A stretch of DNA of 64,000 bases. It comes from Pseudomonas reidholzensis (GTDB lineage: Bacteria > Pseudomonadota > Gammaproteobacteria > Pseudomonadales > Pseudomonadaceae). Below the pieces are notes generated by a model. That model was not told where the DNA came from and did no database searches. It was given only the letters and a program-made list of their open reading frames with translations. This document shows positions 1 to 8,052 of the stretch, piece after piece; positions within the stretch are counted from its first letter, which is position 1, and the number at the start of each line of letters is the position of its first letter. A program made the translations under genes and the position numbers. The DNA is taken from NCBI RefSeq assembly GCF_900536025.1, contig NZ_UNOZ01000022.1, positions 124,001 through 188,000 of the forward strand, in the 5' to 3' direction.

Positions 1-252
1 CAGGGCCGGATGGTGGCGATAGGCCCAGGTCATGAAGCGTCGGAACAGCTCCAGGCCTTCCGGCGGGTCGAGCTTGAGCAGCCCCGGACAGACATCGAAC
101 AGCGTGTGCCAGTACGGCAAAAGGCGTGCGTCAAGGTTGACGAAACTGCGCGCATTGCAGGGATAGTCGGGAAACGGCAGCAGGAAATCGCCGTTGCGCG
201 ACGGGCGAGCAGGTGCCTCCGCCGCGGCGGAAACGTTCAGGGTTCGGGACAT
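1..252 (-). CDS. Unrecognised protein, 5' part only (runs off the window edge)
   Basis: An open minus-strand frame starts at ATG 252 and stays open to base 1, giving the first 84 residues. A good ribosome site (GAGGAA) lies about 7 bases upstream of the ATG. After a low-complexity Ala/Pro/Arg N-terminus comes a segment rich in aromatic residues (FLLPFPDYPCNARSF, then YWHTLFDVCPGLLKLD). I do not recognise the family and see no signal peptide. It lies 83 bp downstream of two DUF2946 genes on the same strand, so it may be the third gene of that operon. Function is left open. Confidence 0.6.
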   Translation of the reverse strand, partial: MSRTLNVSAAAEAPARPSRNGDFLLPFPDYPCNARSFVNLDARLLPYWHTLFDVCPGLLKLDPPEGLELFRRFMTWAYRHHPAL

Positions 253-335
253 CGTGTGTTCCTCGATGCAGATAGCCTTTGGCAGGCCCATGCCACCAAC
301 CTTGCTGGTACGCACAGACCCGCAGTCCTTTGAGT

Positions 336-731
336 TCAGGCAATCGGCATGGGCGAAGCACGAGGGTTGATCGACGGCCAGCAGTGCCGGGGCGAACAGC
401 CGCGGGCCGCTTGCACCTGACCGACCGGCAGCGCACGAGGCAGTGCCACCGGCACTACCAGCGCAGCCGGCAGCGGTGCCGGGCCACCTTGGGCGCAGCA
501 ACAGTGACCAGGGTCCGACACCACCGTACTGGCGGCGCCCTCCTTGTCCAGCAGGGGCAACTGACCCCCACCCGACGCGCAATAGCTGCCCGTCAGCAGT
601 TGAGCCAGGTTCAGCTCGCCCAGGGTACTGGCCATGGGCAGGGCCAGCACCTTGAGCAGCATCGCCAGCAGCGCTGCGACCCAGAGGTTGTCCCAGGTGC
701 GCGCGCGCAGGCCGCAACGCGCCGCGCTCAT
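336..731 (-). CDS. DUF2946 family protein
   Basis: A 131-residue protein. One hydrophobic segment covers about residues 16-34. It is followed by Cys51 (CASGG) and a His-Cys-Cys-Cys cluster at residues 76-79 (HCCCAQGG). The membrane-anchored N-terminus and Cys/His-rich middle are typical of DUF2946, a family often found near copper or TonB-receptor genes. That association is family knowledge and no metal role is shown here. Its C-terminal tail (CWPS-x-NPRASP) is nearly the same as that of the DUF2946 gene just upstream, so the two look like paralogues in one operon. Confidence 0.7.
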   Translation of the reverse strand: MSAARCGLRARTWDNLWVAALLAMLLKVLALPMASTLGELNLAQLLTGSYCASGGGQLPLLDKEGAASTVVSDPGHCCCAQGGPAPLPAALVVPVALPRALPVGQVQAARGCSPRHCWPSINPRASPMPIA

Positions 732-905
732 GCCTTTTTAGTCGGCGTGAGCGCAGGGATAGGAACAGTCATGACAGGTCTTCTCCAACGACGGTGATGT
801 CAGCCGCCAGCTCCCGTCAATGGGCGTGCCAAGGGGCACACGCACGCAGGAGCCGACGTCCGGATGGCGGGCACAAGCCCGCTTCGCGCCAAGGCGCAGG
901 CAGCG

Positions 906-1292
906 TCAGAGAGGAGAAGCGCGGGGGTTGGACGAGGGCCAGCAATAGCGCGGAGGTGCCTGGCTGCGCACCTCTCGGATGGGCATGCGGCGATTGGCAT
1001 TGGCATTGGCAATCAGCCAGGCCACGCCCACCAGGAATACCAGGGTGAGAAAGGCCGCCGAACACATCGGGCAAGAGAGCGTCTTGGTCAGGTCTGTCCC
1101 AGCCAACGCGCCGTCTTGCTTGGCCTGCAATGCCGAGGTAGCGGAACCCAGGCTGCAGAAGGCGCCGCCAAAACCATTCAGCGCCAGACCCAGCGCCTGC
1201 CCGTGGGCCAGGCCACAGGAAAGCACATTGAACAGGACACAGAAATACAGTGCCAAGGCAATGGAAGGACGATGGGAAGGCGGACGGTTCAT
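906..1292 (-). CDS. DUF2946 family protein (paralogue)
   Basis: The ATG at 1292 gives 128 residues (MNRPPSHRPS...). An in-frame start at 1376 would add 28 residues with no membrane or signal character, so the shorter form is preferred; neither start has a strong ribosome site. Hydrophobic segments lie at about 11-28 and 80-96. Cysteines occur at 18, 26 and 46, with a CPMC pair at 74-77. It ends in CWPSSNPRASPL, very like the tail of the next DUF2946 gene. It is divergent from cioA, with about 290 bp between the two starts. The family may bind metal, but the function is unknown. Confidence 0.6.
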   Translation of the reverse strand: MNRPPSHRPSIALALYFCVLFNVLSCGLAHGQALGLALNGFGGAFCSLGSATSALQAKQDGALAGTDLTKTLSCPMCSAAFLTLVFLVGVAWLIANANANRRMPIREVRSQAPPRYCWPSSNPRASPL

Positions 1293-1585
1293 GGGCGGCG
1301 ACTCTAGCATCGAATCCGCCCAGGTTGAAGGGCGACCTGCCATCAGCACTGACTGCGACAAGCCGTCGCACCCCACCCCTGCGGCCTAGCCCCGCTACCC
1401 GCAACGGCCCTGGGTGGACAGATTGTCGCAGTTGGTCGCGCCAGGCAGCGTCCTTACAGTGGCGCCGCCATTGCGATGGCCACTTCGGACAACCCCTAGA
1501 CCCGACCGCAGGCCCGGCCAGGACCCCGGACACTGCTTCCCCTGACCGGCGCCCGTGCGCCCTCCCCCCGTGAGGCCCCATCATT

Positions 1586-3001
1586 ATGAGCGTGCTCGAG
1601 GCGCTAGACCTGGCTCGAATCCAGTTCGCCTTCACCGTTTCGTTCCATATCCTGTTTCCCGCCATCACCATTGGCCTGGCCAGTTACCTGGCGGTACTCG
1701 AAGGGCTATGGCTGAAAACCGGTACCCAGGTGTACCGCGACCTCTACCACTTCTGGTCGAAGATTTTCGCGGTCAACTTCGGTATGGGCGTCGTGTCCGG
1801 CCTGGTGATGGCTTACCAATTCGGCACGAACTGGAGCCGCTTTTCCGACTTCGCCGGTGCCGTCACCGGCCCATTGCTGGCCTACGAGGTACTGACCGCA
1901 TTCTTCCTCGAAGCGGGCTTCCTCGGTGTCATGCTGTTCGGCTGGAACCGTGTGGGCCGTAACCTGCACTTCTTCTCGACAGTGATGGTGGCGCTCGGCA
2001 CGCTGGTCTCGACCTTCTGGATTCTGGCGTCCAACAGCTGGATGCAGACACCCCAGGGCCATGAAATCATCGAGGGTCGGGTGGTCCCGGTCGATTGGCT
2101 GATGATCATCTTCAACCCCTCATTCCCCTACCGATTGATGCACATGGCCACCGCCGCATTCGTCGCCACCGCCTTCTTTGTCGCCGCCTCCGCGGCCTGG
2201 CACCTGCTGCGCGGGCGCGACAACCCGGCGCTGCGCAAGATGCTCTCGATGGCCATGTGGATGGCGCTGATCGTCGCCCCGGTACAGGCGGTGATCGGTG
2301 ACTTCCACGGCCTCAACACCCTGGAGCACCAGCCGGCGAAAATCGCCGCCATCGAAGGCCATTGGGAGAACGTGCCCGGCGAGCCGACTCCGCTGATCCT
2401 GTTCGGCATCCCCGACATGCAGGCCGAGACCACCCGCTACAAGCTGGAGATCCCGGCGCTGGGCAGCCTGATCCTGACCCACAGCCTGGACAAGCAGGTA
2501 CCGGCATTAAAAGAGTTTCCAGCGGCAGACAGGCCCAACTCGACCATTGTGTTCTGGTCGTTCCGGGTGATGGTCGGCCTCGGTTTGCTGATGATCTTCG
2601 TCGGCCTGTGGAGCCTGTGGTTGCGTCGAGGGGGCAAGCTCTACAGCTGCAAGCCGTTCCTCTACCTGACCCTGTGGATGGGCCCGTCCGGCCTGATCGC
2701 CATCCTGGCCGGCTGGTTCACCACCGAGATCGGCCGCCAGCCGTGGGTGGTGTACGGCCTGATGCGCACCTCAGAGGGCGTCTCCAACCACGACGCGACT
2801 CAGTTGGGCATCACCCTGGTGATGTTCGTGGTGGTCTATTTCGCGCTCTTCGGCACCGGCCTGGGCTACATGATGCGCCTGGTGCGCAAAGGGCCGCAGA
2901 CCGGCGAGGGCGAGCAGGACAATCCGGGTGGCCCGGGCCAACGGCACACGCCGGCACGGCCGTTGTCGGCCGCCAACGACTTTCAGCACGAGGTGAACTG
3001 A
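1586..3001 (+). CDS. cioA: Cyanide-insensitive terminal oxidase (bd type) subunit I
   Basis: A 471-residue CydA/CioA-family membrane protein that oxidises quinol and reduces oxygen at the inner membrane. His21 in the N-terminal helix (VSFHILFPAITIG) matches the conserved haem-ligand His of subunit I. The GRQPWVVYGLMRT segment and the helix FWSFRVMVGLG are family signatures. At 471 residues it is shorter than E. coli CydA (about 520), which fits the short-Q-loop CIO subfamily. A GAGG ribosome site precedes ATG 1586. It is followed after one base by cioB and then by a CydX-like gene, forming a complete oxidase operon. CIO-type oxidases keep respiration going under cyanide or nitrosative stress (family knowledge). 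Confidence 0.95.
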   Translation: MSVLEALDLARIQFAFTVSFHILFPAITIGLASYLAVLEGLWLKTGTQVYRDLYHFWSKIFAVNFGMGVVSGLVMAYQFGTNWSRFSDFAGAVTGPLLAYEVLTAFFLEAGFLGVMLFGWNRVGRNLHFFSTVMVALGTLVSTFWILASNSWMQTPQGHEIIEGRVVPVDWLMIIFNPSFPYRLMHMATAAFVATAFFVAASAAWHLLRGRDNPALRKMLSMAMWMALIVAPVQAVIGDFHGLNTLEHQPAKIAAIEGHWENVPGEPTPLILFGIPDMQAETTRYKLEIPALGSLILTHSLDKQVPALKEFPAADRPNSTIVFWSFRVMVGLGLLMIFVGLWSLWLRRGGKLYSCKPFLYLTLWMGPSGLIAILAGWFTTEIGRQPWVVYGLMRTSEGVSNHDATQLGITLVMFVVVYFALFGTGLGYMMRLVRKGPQTGEGEQDNPGGPGQRHTPARPLSAANDFQHEVN

Positions 3002-3002
3002 G

Positions 3003-4010
3003 ATGGGTATCGATCTTGCGCTGATCTGGGCCGTGATCATCATCTTCGGCGTGATGATGTACGTGGTCATGGACGGCTTCGACCTGGGCATCGGCATGCT
3101 CTTCCCGTTCGTCAAGGACGCACGTGACCGGGATGTGATGATGAACACGGTTGCCCCGGTGTGGGACGGCAACGAAACCTGGCTGATCCTCGGCGGCGCG
3201 GCGCTGTTCGGCGCTTTCCCGCTGGCCTATGCGGTGGTGCTCGAGGCGTTGTACCTGCCGTTGATCCTGATGCTGATGGGGTTGATCTTCCGGGGCGTGG
3301 CCTTCGAGTTCCGCTTCAAGGCCAAGCCCGCCAAGCGCCATCTGTGGGACAAGGCCTTCATCTGGGGCTCACTGGTCGCGACCTATTTCCAGGGCGTCGC
3401 CCTGGGCGCCTTCATCGAAGGGATCAAAGTGGTCGAGCGCAAGTATGCCGGAGGCGCCCTCGACTGGCTGACGCCGTTCAGCCTGTTCTGCGGGCTGGGC
3501 CTGGTGGTCGCCTACAGCTTGCTCGGTTGCACCTGGCTGGTCATGAAGACCGAAGGCCCGCTGCAGCGGCGCATGCACGATGTCGCCAGGCCGCTGGCGC
3601 TGGTGCTGCTGGTGGTGATCGCCGTCGTCAGCCTGTGGACGCCGCTGGCCCACCCGCAAATCGCCGACCGTTGGTTCAGCATGCCCAACCTGATGTGGTT
3701 CATGCCAGTCCCGGTCCTGGTACTGGTGACGTTCTACGGGCTGCTGCGTGCCGTGGCACGCAACGCCCACTACACGCCGTTCCTGCTGACCCTGTCATTG
3801 ATCTTCCTGGGCTACAGCGGCCTGGGCATCAGCCTGTGGCCCAACATCGTGCCGCCGTCGATCAGCATCTGGGAGGCCGCGGCTCCCCCGCAGAGCCAAG
3901 GCTTCATGCTGGTGGGCACGCTGTTCATCCTGCCCATCATCCTCGGCTACACGTTCTGGAGCTACTACGTGTTCCGCGGCAAGGTGACCCATGAAGACGG
4001 CTATCACTAG
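3003..4010 (+). CDS. cioB: Cyanide-insensitive terminal oxidase (bd type) subunit II
   Basis: A 335-residue CydB/CioB family protein with 8-9 predicted membrane helices. The N-terminus (YVVMDGFDLGIGMLFPFV) and the WDGNETWLILGGAALFGAFP motif are diagnostic of subunit II. The start is one base after the cioA stop, so translation is probably coupled. The end (FRGKVTHEDGYH) is the usual CydB finish. It forms the heterodimer with CioA in the inner membrane. Confidence 0.95.
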   Translation: MGIDLALIWAVIIIFGVMMYVVMDGFDLGIGMLFPFVKDARDRDVMMNTVAPVWDGNETWLILGGAALFGAFPLAYAVVLEALYLPLILMLMGLIFRGVAFEFRFKAKPAKRHLWDKAFIWGSLVATYFQGVALGAFIEGIKVVERKYAGGALDWLTPFSLFCGLGLVVAYSLLGCTWLVMKTEGPLQRRMHDVARPLALVLLVVIAVVSLWTPLAHPQIADRWFSMPNLMWFMPVPVLVLVTFYGLLRAVARNAHYTPFLLTLSLIFLGYSGLGISLWPNIVPPSISIWEAAAPPQSQGFMLVGTLFILPIILGYTFWSYYVFRGKVTHEDGYH

Positions 4011-4022
4011 GAGTACGAGGTG

Positions 4023-4163
4023 ATGAACCCAAGCTCGAAGCAACCGTGGTGGCGCCGCCTCGCCTGGCTGGTGCTGATCTGGGTGGGCAGCGTCGCCGCG
4101 CTGGGCCTGTTCGCCTGGCTGATCCGACTGTTCATGATGGCCGCAGGTATGCGCAGTCATTGA
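4023..4163 (+). CDS. Small CydX/DUF2474-like oxidase subunit
   Basis: A 46-residue protein (MNPSSKQPWWRRLAWLVLIW...) starting 12 bases after the cioB stop behind a strong AGGAG ribosome site. It has a Trp/Arg-rich N-terminus and one membrane helix at about residues 13-36. This is the size, topology and position of the DUF2474/CydX-type small subunits that stabilise bd oxidases. It was found by reading downstream of cioB. Membership of the oxidase is inferred from context and topology. Confidence 0.8.
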   Translation: MNPSSKQPWWRRLAWLVLIWVGSVAALGLFAWLIRLFMMAAGMRSH

Positions 4164-4290
4164 TCCCGCTGTGTGCTGCGCCTGGGAGCAACAGGCGCAC
4201 AACAGCACCTTTACAGCCCGCAGTCTTGCGCTCGATGCGTGCTCCGCACCGCGCCTGACCCTGCACGACCGTTATTGCCAGGAACCCACC

Positions 4291-6342
4291 ATGCCTGTAT
4301 TCCGTTGCACCGCACGGGCCGTTCTGCCCGTGCTAGCCCTGTTCGGCCTCAACCCCCTGTCGCTGGCCATCGCACAAACGCTGCCCAGCGAAAACTCGAC
4401 CCTCACCCTCGGCGCGGTCAATGTGACCGGCACCAGCAGCGGCCCGCTGGCCGCTACCAGCGTGCTCAGTTCGGTGGACATTCTGGGCGGTGACATCCTC
4501 GAAAAGATGCCGGTCGCCTACAGCTGGGAGCTGTTCCGCCGAGCACCGGGGGTCATGCTCACCGAGTTCAACCAAGGCACGACGTCCGGCAAGCTGTCGT
4601 TTCGCGGTTTCAATGGCGAAGGCGAAGTCAATGCCGTCAAACTGTTGATCGACGGCATTCCCAGCAACACCAATGACGGCAACATGCCCTTCATCGACGC
4701 GGTGTTCCCCATGGACATCGACAGCATCGAGGTGGTGCGCGGCACCAGCGACCCACGCTACGGCCTGAACAACATCGCCGGCAACGTCAACATCAATACC
4801 CGCACTGGCGGCAACTACAACAAGGCGCGCCTGCGTTATGGCAGCTTCAACACCCGCGAAGTGCAACTGGCCAAGGGCATCGAGACCCGCAACTGGACGC
4901 AGAACTACTTCTTCGCCCGCCAGCAGGTCGACGGCTATCGCGAGCATGGCGATACCGAACGCTACAGCTTCAGCGGCAAGTGGTTCTACACCCCGGATGA
5001 TGGCAACTACCGCGTGGGCCTGATCGCCCGCCACTACGAAGCCGAGGCACAAGAAGCGGGCTACCTGAGCGAAGCCGATGCGCGTCAGCACCCGCGCATG
5101 AGCAACGACTTCAACGCTACCGACAAGGGTACGCGGCGCATGAATCAGCTCAGCGTGCATGTCGACGCGGACCTCAATGACACCCTGGCATGGTCGGCCA
5201 AGACCTACCTGAATACCTTCGATGACCGCCGCTGGACCCAGTACTGGCGCACCAGCGCGCAACAAGAACGCGATGCCTACGAGACGCAGTACGGCGCGAT
5301 GTCCTCGCTGACCTGGCGGCCGGAGGTTGACTGGCTGCACGGGTTTGCCCTGGAAGGCGGCAGCGATGTGCAGCAGCAGGCAAACCGCAGCGAGCGCTAC
5401 CGCACGCTGCAGCGCGTACGCCAGTCGCAGACCCGCGATCAGGACTTCGACTTCAACACCGTCGGCGCCTATGTGCAGGCCGAGATCGAACCGTTCGAAT
5501 CGCTGAAGATCGTGCCCGCCTACCGCGTCGACAAGATCAGCGGCGACTTCACCAACGTGCTCACCGGCCAGGACTCCGACATCAACGACTATGGGCTGAT
5601 CAAGCAACCCAAGCTCAGCGTGGTCTACTCACCCTGGAAGTCCGCGAGCGTCTATGCCAACTGGGGCCGTACATTCCAGGTGGGCAGCGGCGCCGCGGCC
5701 TATAAAGTGCCGCCGCGCACTGAAGACCTGCAACCGTCGATCAACGAAGGCTGGGAAACCGGGGTCAAGTTCACCCCCGCCCGCTGGATCGACGGACGAG
5801 TCGCCTACTGGCGCCAGGATGCCACCGGCGAAGTCAGCCGCCGCCTCAATGACCCCAGCGGAGAGTCCGACAATGTCGGCGAAACCCGCCGCTGGGGGTA
5901 CGACCTGCAAGTCAATCTGCACCCGGACGAACGCACCGAAGTGTGGATGTCGTACGCCTGGCAATACTCGAAAATCCTTGAACCCAGCAGCGCGTTGCCC
6001 CAGAGCAAAGGCAAGGAAATCGACCATGTTCCGCATCACCTGTGGAACACCGGCATCCGCTATCAGGCCACGCCAGCGTTGCAGTTGAGCGCGTGGATGA
6101 ACGGCCAGACCGACTATTATCTGGAGCGGGAAAACACCCAAGGCACGTACGGCGGTTATGTGCTGATGAACATCGGCGGTACTTACACATTCAGCGAAAC
6201 GCTGAGTGTGGATCTGCAGTTGAAGAACCTCACAGACCGCGACTATGCGTATGCGTGGTACGACCCTGATGGCGCGAATGCGTCGCTGCATTCTCCCGGC
6301 GATGGGCGGGCGTTGTACGCGGGGTTGACCCTCGACTTTTAA
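4291..6342 (+). CDS. TonB-dependent outer-membrane receptor
   Basis: The ATG at 4291, with AGGAA about 10 bases upstream, gives 683 residues. An N-terminal signal peptide ends near SLAIAQ. A TonB-box-like segment (LTLGAVNVTGT) follows, then a plug domain (LSFRGFNGEGEVNAVKLLIDG; VVRGTSDPRYGLNNIAGNVNI) and a long run of beta strands ending in the C-terminal aromatic residue (YAGLTLDF). It imports a substrate across the outer membrane using TonB energy. The substrate cannot be told from sequence: no siderophore genes lie nearby and I saw no convincing Fur box. It lies about 130 bp after the oxidase operon. Confidence 0.88.
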   Translation: MPVFRCTARAVLPVLALFGLNPLSLAIAQTLPSENSTLTLGAVNVTGTSSGPLAATSVLSSVDILGGDILEKMPVAYSWELFRRAPGVMLTEFNQGTTSGKLSFRGFNGEGEVNAVKLLIDGIPSNTNDGNMPFIDAVFPMDIDSIEVVRGTSDPRYGLNNIAGNVNINTRTGGNYNKARLRYGSFNTREVQLAKGIETRNWTQNYFFARQQVDGYREHGDTERYSFSGKWFYTPDDGNYRVGLIARHYEAEAQEAGYLSEADARQHPRMSNDFNATDKGTRRMNQLSVHVDADLNDTLAWSAKTYLNTFDDRRWTQYWRTSAQQERDAYETQYGAMSSLTWRPEVDWLHGFALEGGSDVQQQANRSERYRTLQRVRQSQTRDQDFDFNTVGAYVQAEIEPFESLKIVPAYRVDKISGDFTNVLTGQDSDINDYGLIKQPKLSVVYSPWKSASVYANWGRTFQVGSGAAAYKVPPRTEDLQPSINEGWETGVKFTPARWIDGRVAYWRQDATGEVSRRLNDPSGESDNVGETRRWGYDLQVNLHPDERTEVWMSYAWQYSKILEPSSALPQSKGKEIDHVPHHLWNTGIRYQATPALQLSAWMNGQTDYYLERENTQGTYGGYVLMNIGGTYTFSETLSVDLQLKNLTDRDYAYAWYDPDGANASLHSPGDGRALYAGLTLDF

Positions 6343-6349
6343 GTCGTGC

Positions 6350-6380
6350 GGGAGTGCCCGGCATCTTGCCAGGCGCTCCC
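6350..6380 (+). terminator. Stem-loop after the TonB receptor gene
   Basis: An inverted repeat (GGGAGTGCC ... GGCGCTCCC) with an inner CGGCA/TGCC extension begins 8 bases after the receptor stop. There is no clear U-tract, so termination is only suggested. Confidence 0.4.
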
Positions 6381-6426
6381 GACAGTGGGGACAAGCGTCC
6401 CTGCTTACAGGCACTTTGGTTGCGCT

Positions 6427-7389
6427 TCATTTCTGTGAATTGAAGCGAACTCGATACTCTCCAGGTGTCACGCCAAACGTCTTGATAAACCGTCGAATGA
6501 GCGTTGACTCGCTGCCCACTCCGCAGCGTTTGGCGATCGTTTTCAGCGGACTGTTCGACGTAACCAACAAATGACGAACCGCATCCAGTCGCAGCGATTC
6601 GACCATCTTGCTGGGTGTACTGCCTGTCTGTTGAGTATACCGCCGGGCAAAGGTCCTCTCGCTCATACTCATAAAGCTCGCCATGGCGGAAACCGAAAGA
6701 TCACCCTCCAGGTTATTACTCAACCAGGCATGAAGGTCTGAAAAATGGCTGCTTTTAGATTGCAGCGCCAACGGTGAACTGAACTGCTCTTGATCTCCAG
6801 GGCGCCGTAAATACACCACCAAGTGACGCGCCACTTCAAGTGCCGCCGCGTGCCCCAGGTCGTTCTCAACGATTGAAAGGGCCAAATCAATACCTGAGGT
6901 CACACCTGCGGATGTCCAAAGGTGGCCATCGTTGATAAAGATGGGCCCTCTTTTTACGATGACTGAAGGGAAAGCGCTTTCGAGCTCGTCATAGGCTGAC
7001 CAATGGGTAGTGACTGTTCGGCCGTCCAGTTGACCCGCTGCCGCCAGCGCAAATACTCCCGTACACACTGAGACCAGCCGCTGGGCGTTGTTAACATGCT
7101 CGACAAAGTGCGAGAAGAATCTTGAATCCTTGCAGAACGCTTGAATTCCCGCCCCGCCCGGCACGATCAGTGTATGCGCTTAACGCGTTTCAGGCGTCAG
7201 CCGTTCAGGCGCTATTGAAAAACCGCCAAAGACCTCAGGCATTTCATTCAGTGCAACAATCGAAATTGAATAAGGCGGATGTGCACAGCGCGCCAAATAA
7301 TTAGCGGCAATAAAGACCTCCAATGGGCCCGCCAAATCAAGAAGACTGACCTTGGGATAAGCAACAAAATGTATCGACTTAGTTTGCAT
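6427..7389 (-). pseudogene. GlxA-type AraC regulator interrupted by one in-frame stop
   Basis: Reading from ATG 7389 gives 69 residues of a DJ-1/PfpI-like domain (FVAYPKVSLLDLAGPLEVF), then a TAA at 7180-7182. Without any frame change the reading continues (AHTLIVPGGAGIQAFC...) through the rest of that domain (VSVCTGVFALAAAGQLDG) to a C-terminal AraC helix-turn-helix pair (LSVSAMASFMSMSERTFARR; FGVTPGEYRVRF). The total of 321 codons is the normal length of a GlxA-family regulator. One nonsense change therefore separates two otherwise intact parts. A GTG at 7164 could restart the C-terminal 245 residues, so a truncated DNA-binding protein is possible. A sequencing error cannot be excluded. The region is poorer in GC than its neighbours. 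Confidence 0.85.
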
Positions 7390-7678
7390 TCATAGCCACT
7401 CCCGAACATCGATTGGCGCGCCATGAAGTCTGATCATTTGAACGGAAGGCGTCAATGCAGCAGGGTTGCGGATACGAAGGTTCGACGTACGAGGCGTCGC
7501 ATGCACGCGTCTGCCGCGCACCGTTTCTGCCACAGGAATGGCGGAAATGATCAACATTCTGACCTTTTCTCGAAAACAGGCTGGTGCATACTAAATTCAG
7601 ACACAACCTCTACGAACCCCAGCGCGTCACCCACCTAACACCTGTGCCCTGCATTCACATTTTCAGGGGGATTTCACC

Positions 7679-8008
7679 ATGCCTGACTCACCACGCAACC
7701 TTATTGAATTCGAAACGCACATGGATGAAACCCTTCATCTTGAAATCGTGCTGCTGTTACATCACATCGCGCAGGTGTCGCCCAACCATATCAGGCACAC
7801 ACTAAAAAAAACCGATAACCCTCAGACCTGGCGCTTAGAGTTTACGTGGCGTGATGCGGCCTCCATGGAAAATCATTTCTCGTCTGGTTCGCTGCAGACG
7901 CTGCTGAATCTATTGATTTCACGGTGTTCCAGACTGTCGTTTACGGAATTTCAAATACCACCGCCTGATACCCAGCACCCTAGGCTATCGACCCCACATT
8001 CACGCTGA
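7679..8008 (+). CDS. Small protein resembling an antibiotic-biosynthesis-monooxygenase (ABM) fold
   Basis: A 109-residue protein with a clear ribosome site (CAGGGGGAT) ahead of ATG 7679. The pattern (LEIVLLLHHIAQ ... WRLEFTWRDAASMENHFSSGSLQTLL) resembles ABM/dimeric ferredoxin-like proteins, where a strand containing Trp is followed by a helix with His. This is weak recognition by pattern only. It is divergent from the broken GlxA regulator (289 bp between starts) and convergent with the IclR gene. It may have been the target of the GlxA regulator (inference). GC content is lower than in the flanking core genes. Confidence 0.5.
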   Translation: MPDSPRNLIEFETHMDETLHLEIVLLLHHIAQVSPNHIRHTLKKTDNPQTWRLEFTWRDAASMENHFSSGSLQTLLNLLISRCSRLSFTEFQIPPPDTQHPRLSTPHSR

Positions 8009-8052
8009 GTTCAACCGTGTTTTTACTGATGTCAGGCTGCACAAAATGCGCG

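Noticed and set aside
4164..4290. Upstream in-frame extension of the TonB receptor from 4171
   Set aside because: It would bury the signal peptide; ATG 4291 has its own ribosome site.
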